Of a stretch of DNA of 13,283 nt, positions 5,692-11,861 are shown piece by piece. The position numbers and the translations under genes are program-made. The notes under the pieces were generated by a model that did no database searches, had not been told where the DNA came from, and was given only the letters and a program-made list of their open reading frames with translations. Location: NCBI GenBank assembly GCA_021814355.1, contig JAKAIJ010000051.1, forward strand, positions 1 to 13,283, in the 5' to 3' direction. This DNA comes from Acidobacteriota bacterium. GTDB lineage: Bacteria > Acidobacteriota > UBA4820 > DSQY01. Each line of letters opens with the position of its first letter. Position 1 is the first letter of the stretch.

Positions 5692-6057
5692 ATGAACAAG
5701 CTTCTGCAAACGGCCCTTCTTGTGACCCTCTCCGCCCTCCCCGTTGCGGCGGGCCCCGTCCACCTCTTCCAGGGGGAGGGGTACACGGTCCGGGTGGCGG
5801 TCCAGGGGGACCGGAGCCAGTACGTTTCGGGCGTCGAGTTCTCTGGGCCCAAGGACGCTAAGCCCTTCTTCGTGGATGCGGCGGAGTGCACGACCGTCAC
5901 CTTCGACCCCGCCACCAGGGATCTTTTCATCCTTTTCGTGAACCCCGGGGCTCCGCGGTATCCCCCCACGTTCACGCTGGTCGCCCACGGGGATAAGGCC
6001 ACCCTGACGGTGCACGACCGGCTCTTCCACCTGCGCGCCACCTGGAGCGGCCCGTGA
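5692..6057 (+). CDS. Small exported protein of unknown function
   Basis: A 121-residue protein. ATG 5692 is chosen from GGGAGG six bases upstream and because it places a signal peptide at the N-terminus (MNKLLQTALLVTLSALPVAAG, cleavage probably after residue 20). The mature part of about 100 residues is rich in beta-type patterns such as YTVRVAVQG, VSGVEFSG, TTVTFDP and ATLTVHDRLFHLRATW, which suggests a small beta-sandwich. A single cysteine remains (in AAECTT). I do not recognise a family. It has its own candidate promoter and is followed after 22 bases by a membrane protein gene, so the two may be co-transcribed. Confidence 0.72.
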   Translation: MNKLLQTALLVTLSALPVAAGPVHLFQGEGYTVRVAVQGDRSQYVSGVEFSGPKDAKPFFVDAAECTTVTFDPATRDLFILFVNPGAPRYPPTFTLVAHGDKATLTVHDRLFHLRATWSGP

Positions 6058-6079
6058 CGCGGCGGCGAAGGGGGGCCCC

Positions 6080-6466
6080 TTGAGCGCAGTCGGGCTGCCG
6101 GCCTCCTCCGCCGGCCGGCTCGCGGGGCTGCTGTGCGGGGCCGCCGTCGTGGCGGCCGCCTTCGCAGTGGCGCTCTTCGTCCAGCTCCACAGCCTCCTCC
6201 AGGCCAACCTCCTGGCGTACGGCCATAAGCTTTCCACGGCCTCCCTGCCGCTCCCCTGCTTCCTCTACCTGCGCTACGGATGGTTGGGGTACGGCCTCCC
6301 CCTTCTGAGCCTGATCCTCATGGCGGCCGGGCGGGGATCCAGGAAGCGATCCGCTTGGGCTCGTGTGGGGCTCTGCGGCGTGGGACTCGCGGCGCTTCTG
6401 TGGCTCCTGGGGTGCCTTTTAGCGTGGCAGATCCCCCTCTACTACCCCGTCGCGGTGATCCGGTGA
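6080..6466 (+). CDS. Small three-helix membrane protein, unknown
   Basis: A 128-residue protein starting at TTG 6080, four bases after AAGGGGGG; no better start fits this frame. Three hydrophobic spans stand out: about residues 13-35 (GRLAGLLCGAAVVAAAFAVA), 66-84 (YGWLGYGLPLLSLILMAAG) and 94-116 (VGLCGVGLAALLWLLGCLLA). A basic GRGSRKRSAWAR loop lies between the second and third spans. By the positive-inside rule that loop is cytoplasmic. No family is recognised. Codon use has the third-position GC bias of its neighbours, so it looks like a real gene. A 42-base gap leads to the HEAT-repeat gene. Confidence 0.68.
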   Translation: MSAVGLPASSAGRLAGLLCGAAVVAAAFAVALFVQLHSLLQANLLAYGHKLSTASLPLPCFLYLRYGWLGYGLPLLSLILMAAGRGSRKRSAWARVGLCGVGLAALLWLLGCLLAWQIPLYYPVAVIR

Positions 6467-6508
6467 ACCGGGCCGCGGGCGCCGGTTTGTGCGCGCAAGG
6501 AGGGCACC

Positions 6509-6994
6509 GTGCCGCTTGAGAAGACGCTGGAGCTGCTTCGCAAGGGGACGGTGGACCAGCGGGCCCAGGCGGCGGAGGAACTGGGAAGGTCCGGGAACTT
6601 CCGGGCGGTGAAGGAGCTTCTCCTCGCCCTCGGCGACCCCGACCTCGTGGTGCGGGACAACGCGGCCTTCGCCCTCGCCCTGCTGGGGGCCCACGAGGCG
6701 GTGGACCCGATCCTCCTGCTCCTGAACGACCGGTCCCACACGGTCCGCAAGAGCGCCGCCAAGTCCCTCGGACTTCTAAAAGCGGGCCGCGCGGTGGACC
6801 ACCTGATCCGGGCGCTGGATGATGTCTCTTACCTCGTTCGCAAGAGCGCCGCCCGGAGCCTGGGACAGATCGGCGACCCGCGGGCCCTGGAGCCTCTGCG
6901 CAAGCTCGCCGGGTCCGAGGCGGGGCGGCCGCTCGAAGCGGTGGCCCAGAAATCCATCGCCGACATCTTGCGACGCCACGGAATGCACGCCTGA
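6509..6994 (+). CDS. HEAT-repeat (PBS-lyase-like repeat) protein
   Basis: A 161-residue all-helical protein from GTG 6509, four bases after AAGGAGGG. Four repeats have an exact 31-residue period: QRAQAAEELGRSG (17-29), VRDNAAFALALLG (48-60), VRKSAAKSLGLLK (79-91) and VRKSAARSLGQIG (110-122). Each is followed by an A-V/A-L-x-x-L-type second helix. This is the HEAT_2/PBS-lyase HEAT pattern found in scaffold proteins and in phycobilin lyases. No catalytic residues or phycobilisome genes are present, so a protein-binding scaffold is the better reading. There is no signal peptide, so it is probably cytoplasmic. The next gene starts 10 bases after its stop, which suggests an operon with the membrane proteins on either side. 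Confidence 0.88.
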   Translation: MPLEKTLELLRKGTVDQRAQAAEELGRSGNFRAVKELLLALGDPDLVVRDNAAFALALLGAHEAVDPILLLLNDRSHTVRKSAAKSLGLLKAGRAVDHLIRALDDVSYLVRKSAARSLGQIGDPRALEPLRKLAGSEAGRPLEAVAQKSIADILRRHGMHA

Positions 6995-7004
6995 CGGCCG
7001 CGCC

Positions 7005-7469
7005 GTGCATATCCCGACGCCCCTGCTCTACGTATTCGTGCCGCTCTTTGCGGTCCTCGCGCTGGCGGCGCTCTGGATGGGCGCGGGCTCCCTGCTCGCC
7101 TGGGCAAGCGGCTGGCGGGCGCTCGCCGCGCGCTACCCCGGCGGGGAGCTCCAGCCGGAGACCCTCCGCTCCTGTTCGCTAACCCTCGCCCGGGGACCCT
7201 TCGCCTTCAACTACAACCGGAGCGTCCGCCTCTCCTGGGGGCCTTCGGGCCTGAAGATGGAGACGTTATCGCTCTTTTGCCGCGCCCACCGCCCGGTGCT
7301 CCTGCCCTGGTCCGCCCTGGCGGGGTGCGCACGGAGGAAGACGCTCACGGGTGAGGTCACCGCCCTCAGGGTGGAGGAGCCGGCGGTGGAGATTCTCGTC
7401 CGCGGGGAGGCGGGCGGAAAGCTCTTCGCCTTCTGGCAGTCCCGGAGCCGCGGGGGCGCCGCGCCGTGA
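7005..7469 (+). CDS. Membrane-anchored protein of unknown function
   Basis: A 154-residue protein. GTG 7005 is chosen because it lies just past the HEAT gene stop and puts a membrane span at residues about 7-31 (LLYVFVPLFAVLALAALW). After GWRALAARYPGG, a domain of about 100 residues contains FNYNRSVRLSWGPSGL (about 66-81), LSLFCRAHRPVLLPWSAL (about 86-103) and C-terminal strands TALRVEEPAVEILVRG. The order of one span, GW-x-x-LA-x-x-Y, a beta-rich part and a LLPWS turn resembles small uncharacterised proteins I recall from other GC-rich bacteria, possibly with a PH-like fold; this is from memory. There is no clear Shine-Dalgarno site, so translation may depend on the HEAT gene. Its stop overlaps the next start (GTGA). 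Confidence 0.72.
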   Translation: MHIPTPLLYVFVPLFAVLALAALWMGAGSLLAWASGWRALAARYPGGELQPETLRSCSLTLARGPFAFNYNRSVRLSWGPSGLKMETLSLFCRAHRPVLLPWSALAGCARRKTLTGEVTALRVEEPAVEILVRGEAGGKLFAFWQSRSRGGAAP

Positions 7470-7687
7470 CGGCCACCACCGCCCTGCCGATTCTTGCGCT
7501 CCTGCTCGCCGGCGTCGCGGTCCTGCTCCTGCTCGTGACGGCCGAATCCTGGCTCGTGGCTCTGCTCACGCGGCTCGATCGGGTACTCACCCGGTTGCGG
7601 TTCGGCTCCTGGACCGCGGGGCTCCTCACCAAACTGGAGGAGCGAGCGGCGGAGCGCCGACGGCGGGGCCGGACTCCCCCGCCCTGA
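7466..7687 (+). CDS. Small single-span membrane protein, translationally coupled
   Basis: A 73-residue protein whose GTG start (7466-7468) overlaps the previous TGA (7467-7469) in GTGA, a typical coupling arrangement. One long hydrophobic span (about residues 7-25, LPILALLLAGVAVLLLLV) precedes an amphipathic arginine-rich stretch (LTRLDRVLTRLRFGSW) and a very basic tail, ERAAERRRRGRTPPP. With the positive tail inside, the N-terminus would face outwards. No family is recognised. It may form a membrane complex with the preceding proteins. The gene could be missed by a length cut-off, but the coupling and codon bias support it. Confidence 0.6.
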   Translation: MTATTALPILALLLAGVAVLLLLVTAESWLVALLTRLDRVLTRLRFGSWTAGLLTKLEERAAERRRRGRTPPP

Positions 7688-7696
7688 GCGACGCCC

Positions 7697-7726
7697 TTCC
7701 CACGGGGTCCGCCGCACGGGTATGAT
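7697..7726 (+). promoter_or_regulatory. Candidate promoter immediately before the cysteine-rich gene
   Basis: TATGAT (7721-7726) is a five-of-six match to the -10 consensus. TTCCCA (7697-7702) is a weak four-of-six -35 after an 18-base spacer. The -10 ends only eight bases before ATG 7735, and there is no Shine-Dalgarno site, so a leaderless or almost leaderless mRNA is predicted. Confidence 0.45.
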
Positions 7727-7734
7727 GCTCCACG

Positions 7735-7971
7735 ATGAAGTACGAGGTGGACGCCGAAATCCTGGCGAAGACCGCACGGTGCGACAAGGGATTCTCCTGC
7801 CTCAAGCACGAACGGCCCGACCTCTGCAGGGTGAAGGCCTGCATCGCCGGCGAGGTTTATTTCATCCAGTGCTCGGAGACCCTCGAGTGCCCCTACAAGG
7901 TCCAATTCGGAAAGGAATTCATGTGCACCTGCCCTACTCGCAAAGCCCTCTTTCACCGGTACGGCGTCTGA
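7735..7971 (+). CDS. Small eight-cysteine protein, possible metal or cluster binder
   Basis: A 78-residue soluble protein without a signal peptide. Eight cysteines are at 16, 22, 31, 36, 46, 52, 64 and 66, over 10% of the protein. They are spread over the sequence and end in CTCPTR (64-69). Spacing does not match a ferredoxin (CxxCxxC) or a classical zinc ribbon (paired CxxC). In a cytoplasmic protein eight cysteines suggest iron-sulfur or zinc binding; this is inference. I have an impression of similar small proteins in other anaerobic or environmental bacteria but cannot name a family. It lies 47 bases after the small membrane protein, has its own -10 box, and lacks a Shine-Dalgarno site. 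The zinc-ribbon gene follows after 28 bases. Confidence 0.75.
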   Translation: MKYEVDAEILAKTARCDKGFSCLKHERPDLCRVKACIAGEVYFIQCSETLECPYKVQFGKEFMCTCPTRKALFHRYGV

Positions 7972-7999
7972 CCGGCCCCCGCTCGCAAACCGAGGTCCG

Positions 8000-8488
8000 A
8001 TGAGCGAGACCGCCGTCTGCCCCACTTGCGGATCGCCTGGGACCGGGCCATCCTGCCCCGTCTGCGGCGAGGGCTCCGCCAGCGGAGGCGGCGGGAGCGC
8101 GGGGGAGATGCGCGCCCTCGAGACCTACCACGAGGCGGTCGGACTCAAGGACCCGGCGGGCCAGGCGGCCCTTCTGCTCAGCGGCTACCTTCCCGACTCG
8201 GCCGAGGTCCTGATCGAGGCCGGCGTGCGCTGCATCCCTCTCTTGCGGTGCGAGCGGGAAGCGGTGGCCGACGCGGCTCGCCACCGCCTGGAGGCCGTCC
8301 TTTTCAAGCTCCGCCGGCTCCCGCAGACCCACGAGGTGAGCCGCACCGTGGAGGAACTCGCGGCGGAGGTGGCCCGTAAGGAGCGCGAGGGGCGACGCAG
8401 CATGTGGCTCGGCTTCGGCGTCATCGGCGGGTTGTTGCTCCTCCTCGTGGTCCTCGTCTACGCGATCGTCCGGGCCTTCCGGGGATAA
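8000..8488 (+). CDS. Zinc-ribbon protein with C-terminal membrane anchor
   Basis: A 162-residue protein from ATG 8000, with only a weak GAGG (7992-7995) upstream. The N-terminus is a zinc ribbon: C7-x2-C10 and C19-x2-C22 (CPTC and CPVC). After a glycine/serine linker comes a helical region at about 36-130, with LETYHEAVGLKDPAGQAALL and ELAAEVARKEREGRR. One membrane span lies near the C-terminus (about 136-157, GFGVIGGLLLLLVVLVYAIV), followed by a short RAFRG tail. This is a tail-anchored topology with the ribbon in the cytoplasm. The middle region also carries two cysteines (RCIPLLRCE). No function is known. It precedes the SDR gene by 20 bases and may share its transcript. Confidence 0.77.
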   Translation: MSETAVCPTCGSPGTGPSCPVCGEGSASGGGGSAGEMRALETYHEAVGLKDPAGQAALLLSGYLPDSAEVLIEAGVRCIPLLRCEREAVADAARHRLEAVLFKLRRLPQTHEVSRTVEELAAEVARKEREGRRSMWLGFGVIGGLLLLLVVLVYAIVRAFRG

Positions 8489-8508
8489 GGGGCGCAGAAA
8501 GGGCGGCT

Positions 8509-9450
8509 ATGGCAGCAGACGAACTCCACGCGGTGACCGGCGCCTTCGGATACTCGGGAAAGTACATCGCCGCGAGGCTGCTCGCCGACGGGCGGCGGGT
8601 CCTCACCCTGACCGGCTCTCCGAACCGGCCTAACCCCTTCGGAGACCGGGTCCGGGCGGTCCCCTTCTACTTCGACGATCCGCCCGCGCTCGCGCGCTCC
8701 CTGCGCGGCGTCCGCGTCCTCTACAACACCTACTGGGTCCGGTTCAACCACCGGCGGTTCACCCACGCGCAGGCCGTGGAGAACAGCCGGACGCTCTTCC
8801 GCGCCGCCCGCGAGGCCGGAGTGGAGCGGGTGGTCCACGTGAGCATCACCAACCCCTCCGCCGATTCGCCCCTGGAGTACTTCCGAGGCAAGGCGCTTCT
8901 GGAGCGCGACCTCGCCGAATCCGGGCTCTCCCACGCCATTCTCCGCCCGACGGTCCTCTTTGGGAAGGAGGACATCCTGGTGAACAACATCGCCTGGACT
9001 CTGCGCCGTTTCCCGGTCTTCGGGGTGTTCGGGGACGGCGCCTACGAGCTCCAGCCCATCTACGTGGACGACCTCGCCGATCTGGCGGTGCGCGAGGGGT
9101 GCTCTTCGGAGAACCGGACGGTGGACGCCACGGGACCCGAGACCTTCACCTACCGGGGCCTCGTAGAGACCATCGGGCGCATCATCGGCAAACGGCGGTC
9201 GGTCGTCTCCGTGCCTCCCTGGCTCGGGTACGCCGCGGGCGTCGTCATCGGCCGGCTGGTGGGCGACGTCACCATCACGCGGGAGGAGATCCGCGGGCTC
9301 ATGGCTGGTCTCCTGCGCACCGGCTCGCCCCCCGCCGGAACAGTCCGGCTCACCGACTGGGCGACCCAAAACGCCGGCTCCCTGGGCCGCCGCTATGCCA
9401 GCGAGATGGCGCGCCGCCGCGACCGCTCCCGGCCCTACGGCGAGCTTTGA
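8509..9450 (+). CDS. NAD(P)-binding atypical SDR, NDUFA9/NmrA-like
   Basis: A 313-residue protein. ATG 8509 is chosen because AAAGGG (8498-8503) precedes it and the Rossmann fold starts right after, although the frame is open further upstream. The dinucleotide motif is TGAFGYSGKYIA (10-21), the GxxGxxG form of extended and atypical SDRs. VVHVSITNPS (108-117) and Y124-x3-K128 (YFRGK) stand where the SDR catalytic Tyr-Lys lie. LRPTVLFGKED and the YVDDLADLAV segment are typical of the complex I NDUFA9-subunit-like branch. Such proteins act as NADH- or NADPH-binding subunits, quinone-associated reductases or redox sensors. No respiratory complex genes are nearby, so the partner is unknown. Confidence 0.9.
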   Translation: MAADELHAVTGAFGYSGKYIAARLLADGRRVLTLTGSPNRPNPFGDRVRAVPFYFDDPPALARSLRGVRVLYNTYWVRFNHRRFTHAQAVENSRTLFRAAREAGVERVVHVSITNPSADSPLEYFRGKALLERDLAESGLSHAILRPTVLFGKEDILVNNIAWTLRRFPVFGVFGDGAYELQPIYVDDLADLAVREGCSSENRTVDATGPETFTYRGLVETIGRIIGKRRSVVSVPPWLGYAAGVVIGRLVGDVTITREEIRGLMAGLLRTGSPPAGTVRLTDWATQNAGSLGRRYASEMARRRDRSRPYGEL

Positions 9451-9557
9451 CCCCCTAGCCGCAAGAAGCCGCCGGGCGCCGCGGGACGGGCGGACATCTG
9501 GTTTTTCGGGCCCGATCGGTCCACAATGAGTAGCTAAGCCGCCCCGGGAGGTGACCC

Positions 9558-10250
9558 ATGACCGGTTCCACCCCTTTCTCCGACGGCCGCCGCCCCGGCG
9601 CCTCCACGATGCGCCGCGCCCGCGCCGCCGCGCTCCTCGCCCTGGCGCTCGCCGCGTCCGGCTCCGTCGTCGCCCGAACGCCCGTCTACGCCTCCTGCCT
9701 GGTGCGGGTGAAGGACGGCAAGGGGCTTCCGCTTCCCGGGACCACGCTGACCTTTCGGGACCCGAAGGGAAAGGTGGCCCGGATCGTCGCCACGACGGAA
9801 ACCGGCGCCTGCGTGGTCTCGGGCCTCTCCGCGGGCCTCCCCTACACGGTCACCGCGACCCTCTGCAGCTACACCCCCGTGGAGCTGAAGGTCCTCATCG
9901 CGTCCGGCGGGGAGGTCCCCGAGTACGCCGCCACGCTCGTCAAAGTTTACGCCGCGCGCCTCGCGGAGGCGGTCGCGGCGAGCGGCGGCGACGGGTGCAT
10001 CGTGGGCACGGTGGCCGACGCCGCCTGCCGCCCGGTCCCCTCCGCCGAGGTGGTCCTGGACGCGGTGCCCCCTTTCACGCCCCGCAGGACCCTCACCGAC
10101 GAGGAGGGGTTCTACGCCTTCCCGGGGGTGGCCGCGGGTTCCCGCTACCAGGTGCTCGCCACGGCCCCCGGGTTCTCGACCGTCGTCCACAAGCCGGTCC
10201 AGGTCGTCTCCGGCCAGGCCACGACCCTCGAGACCTTCGTCCGGCCGTGA
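9558..10250 (+). CDS. Exported protein with two carboxypeptidase-regulatory-like domains
   Basis: A 230-residue protein from ATG 9558, five bases after GGGAGGT. A second in-frame ATG at 9609 lies closer to the signal peptide but lacks a good ribosome site. The signal core is AALLALALAASGSVVA (about 24-39). The rest holds two transthyretin-like beta-sandwich domains. The first is about 43-125 (ASCLVRVKDGKGLPLPGTTL, with GLSAGLPYTVTATL). The second is about 150-228 (GTVADAACRPVPSAEVVLDA, with DEEGFYAFPGVAAGSRYQV and then VLATAPGF). The G-x-Y-x-F-x-x-(V/L)-x-x-G and Y-x-V-x-A-x-x-x-G-(F/Y) signatures are those of CarboxypepD_reg-like domains. Five cysteines in the mature part could make disulfides. 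It probably acts at the cell surface as an adhesion or binding module. DDAH follows by 16 bases. Confidence 0.85.
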   Translation: MTGSTPFSDGRRPGASTMRRARAAALLALALAASGSVVARTPVYASCLVRVKDGKGLPLPGTTLTFRDPKGKVARIVATTETGACVVSGLSAGLPYTVTATLCSYTPVELKVLIASGGEVPEYAATLVKVYAARLAEAVAASGGDGCIVGTVADAACRPVPSAEVVLDAVPPFTPRRTLTDEEGFYAFPGVAAGSRYQVLATAPGFSTVVHKPVQVVSGQATTLETFVRP

Positions 10251-10266
10251 TGCTTCGGCGGCGCCC

Positions 10267-11049
10267 GTGGACGGCCCCCGCTTCTCGCACGCCATCGTCC
10301 GCCCCCCCGGCCCGAACTTCGCGGACGGCCTGACCGCCGCCGGACTGGGGCGGCCCGACCACGCGACGGCGCTGGCCCAGCACGCCCGCTATTGCGAGGC
10401 CCTCGAAGCGTGTGGCCTCGAGCTGACCCGGCTCGCGCCGGACCCTCGGTTCCCCGATGCCACCTTCGTGGAGGACACGGCGGTGCTTGCGGCCGGGCTG
10501 GCGGTGGTGACCCGTCCCGGCGCCCCGAGCCGGGCGGGCGAGACGGAGTCGGTCCGGGAGGCGCTGGCCCGCCTCTTCCTGGACCTGGAGGCCATCCGGG
10601 AGCCCGGCACCGTGGACGGAGGCGACGTCTGCGAGGCCGGGGAGCACGTCTTCGTCGGCCTCTCCCACCGGACCAACGCCGAGGGGGCCCGCCAGCTCGC
10701 TCTCCTGTTGGAGAGCGTGGGGTTCACCCACACGGTGGTGGACGTGCGGGGGATTCCCGGGCTCCTGCACCTCAAGAGCGGCCTCGCCTGGCTGGGCGGA
10801 CGCCGTCTGCTGGCCCGGGAGGCGCTGGCGCGCCACCTGGCCTTCACCGATTGGGAGATGGTGCCGGTCCCGCCCGGCGAGGAGTACGCCGCCAACTGCG
10901 TGCTCCTCAACGGACGCCTCCTTCTGCCGGCGGGCTTCCCGCGCCTGGAGGCGGCCCTGCGGGCGCCGGGGTGCGAGCCGCTGCCCCTGGAGATGTCCGA
11001 GTTCCGCAAGATGGACGGCGGCCCGAGTTGCCTCTCCCTGCGGTTCTGA
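10267..11049 (+). CDS. ddaH: N(G),N(G)-dimethylarginine dimethylaminohydrolase (DDAH)
   Basis: A 260-residue guanidino-modifying enzyme predicted to hydrolyse asymmetric dimethylarginine or monomethylarginine to citrulline and methylamines. Landmarks of DDAH are FPDATFVEDTAVL (62-74), TVDGGDV (115-121), FVGLSHRTNAEG (129-140), the catalytic histidine H168 in LLHLKSG, and the nucleophile C255 in the C-terminal GGPSCLSLRF. The FVGLS-x-RTN segment matches vertebrate and Pseudomonas DDAH closely, and the length is normal. Arginine deiminase (about 410 residues) is ruled out by length. The GTG start at 10267 lacks a Shine-Dalgarno site; with only 16 bases after the preceding gene, it may be coupled to it. 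A related citrulline-forming activity on another guanidine cannot be excluded. Confidence 0.93.
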   Translation: MDGPRFSHAIVRPPGPNFADGLTAAGLGRPDHATALAQHARYCEALEACGLELTRLAPDPRFPDATFVEDTAVLAAGLAVVTRPGAPSRAGETESVREALARLFLDLEAIREPGTVDGGDVCEAGEHVFVGLSHRTNAEGARQLALLLESVGFTHTVVDVRGIPGLLHLKSGLAWLGGRRLLAREALARHLAFTDWEMVPVPPGEEYAANCVLLNGRLLLPAGFPRLEAALRAPGCEPLPLEMSEFRKMDGGPSCLSLRF

Positions 11050-11097
11050 CCGGCGAGCCCCAAGCCCCGCCTTCCCTGCCGGTGCGATCCTCGCCGG
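11050..11097 (+). terminator. Hairpin directly after the DDAH stop codon
   Basis: CCGGCGAG (11050-11057) is an exact inverted repeat of CTCGCCGG (11090-11097), beginning at the first base after the TGA. The 32-base loop contains a competing shorter stem, GCCGG (11079-11083) with CCGGC (11094-11098). There is no T run. It is plausible as a 3' end structure or a Rho-type terminator. Confidence 0.4.
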
Positions 11098-11129
11098 CCG
11101 GTGGTGGAGAGGTGCAGGCATGAATGCGG

Positions 11130-11135
11130 TATAGT
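11130..11135 (+). promoter_or_regulatory. Candidate -10 box for the zinc-ribbon/DUF4190 gene
   Basis: TATAGT (11130-11135) is a five-of-six -10 match in an AT-rich patch (TATAGTTAGTTGCTTATG) that stands out from the GC-rich surroundings. No good -35 lies 16-18 bases upstream. It would start an mRNA with a leader of about 220 bases. Confidence 0.35.
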
Positions 11136-11141
11136 TAGTTG

Positions 11142-11362
11142 CTTATGCTCCTGCGGGCCGGAGTTCGGAGGCGGGATGAGGAGCGCGGTTTAGCGCAAGA
11201 TTCACGCATCCCTCCCCAGGAATCCCGCCGCGGGCGTTACCACCGCCTTCATCGTACACGACGGCGCCGGTGAAGTTTCCGAAATTCGAGCGGCCGGCGC
11301 TCAAACGGGCGGCTGAGGTGGAGCGCGCCGGCGACGCGCCGGCCAGAGGAGGGACCCAAGCC
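11142..11362 (+). other. Putative structured 5' leader with three hairpins
   Basis: The gap from 11050 to 11362 is 313 bases and holds no gene I can support. The 3' two thirds contain three inverted repeats. The first is GGGATG (11173-11178) with CATCCC (11207-11212), enclosing GCGC-GGTTTA-GCGC; it competes with a wider pair, GGCGGGA (11170-11176) with TCCCGCC (11223-11229). The second is GAGCG-GCCGG-CGCTC (11288-11302). The third is GCCGGCG-ACG-CGCCGGC (11327-11343), ending one base before the AGAGGAGGG ribosome site. It matches no riboswitch class I know. It could be a regulatory leader or simply GC-rich folding. Confidence 0.35.
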
Positions 11363-11746
11363 ATGCGAAACTGCCCCAGTTGCGGCCGAGAGCACGCCGA
11401 TTCCGCAGCCTTCTGCGCCGGATGCGGCACGCGCTTCGACGGCGCCGCGCCCGCCCCCGTTCCCTCGGGGGGGTACGTCGCTCCGCCTCCGGCCTCGCCA
11501 AGCGGCGGGGGGAAGGCGCTCGCCTCCCTCATCATCGGGATCGCCTCCCTCCTCGCCTGGTGCCTGCCCTGTGTGGGGATCCCCCTCTCCATCACGGGGC
11601 TCGTCCTGGGGATCCTGGACCTGAAGTCCCCCAAGCGGGGCATGGCCATCGCGGGCATCGCCCTCTGCAGCCTCGGACTTTTGGTGAGCCTCGTGAACGC
11701 CGCCCTCGGCGCCTACATGGGGGCCACGGGGCAGCTCTTCAAGTAG
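11363..11746 (+). CDS. Zinc-ribbon and DUF4190 membrane protein
   Basis: A 127-residue protein from ATG 11363, nine bases after AGAGGAGGG; the frame is open further upstream but starts most sensibly here. The N-terminal zinc ribbon is C4-x2-C7 (CPSCG) and C18-x2-C21 (CAGCG). A proline/glycine/serine linker follows (about 28-50). The DUF4190 region is about 53-120, with two membrane spans (LASLIIGIASLLAWCLPC to LVLGI, and MAIAGIALCSLGLLVSLV) separated by the family-typical (D/K)-x-K-S-P-K-R-G-M-A-I-A-G-I turn. The role is unknown; such proteins are small membrane anchors whose ribbon faces the cytoplasm. It stands between hairpins on both sides and looks like a single-gene unit. Confidence 0.87.
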   Translation: MRNCPSCGREHADSAAFCAGCGTRFDGAAPAPVPSGGYVAPPPASPSGGGKALASLIIGIASLLAWCLPCVGIPLSITGLVLGILDLKSPKRGMAIAGIALCSLGLLVSLVNAALGAYMGATGQLFK

Positions 11747-11762
11747 CGGGGCTCTCCTCCAG

Positions 11763-11796
11763 CGGCTCTCCCTGCGCCGCGTTTCAGCGGGAGCCG
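11763..11796 (+). terminator. Long intergenic hairpin after the DUF4190 gene
   Basis: CGGCTCTCCCTG (11763-11774) pairs with CAGCGGGAGCCG (11785-11796) at 11 of 12 positions, counting one G-U wobble, around a 10-base loop. It lies 16 bases after the stop codon. No strict T run follows (TGCGAGGTCTTTG). It is the strongest hairpin in the window and a likely transcript end. Confidence 0.5.
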
Positions 11797-11861
11797 TGCG
11801 AGGTCTTTGCGGCGGCCGCCCTGCGCGGGCTGGCTCCGCTTGAACTCTTGGAGGAGCGCCC

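Noticed and set aside
8404..8508. An in-frame 35-codon extension of the SDR into the preceding gene.
   Set aside because: It is low-complexity Arg/Pro sequence overlapping the zinc-ribbon protein's membrane span; the Rossmann fold begins right after ATG 8509.
9499..9527. A possible promoter (TGGTTT, CACAAT) before the exported carboxypeptidase-regulatory-like protein.
   Set aside because: The -35 matches only two of six bases and the -10 is poor; the evidence is too weak to list.
10267..11049. Arginine deiminase as an alternative for the DDAH gene.
   Set aside because: At 260 residues it is far too short, and the FVGLS-x-RTN and C-terminal GGPSCLSLRF segments are DDAH-like.
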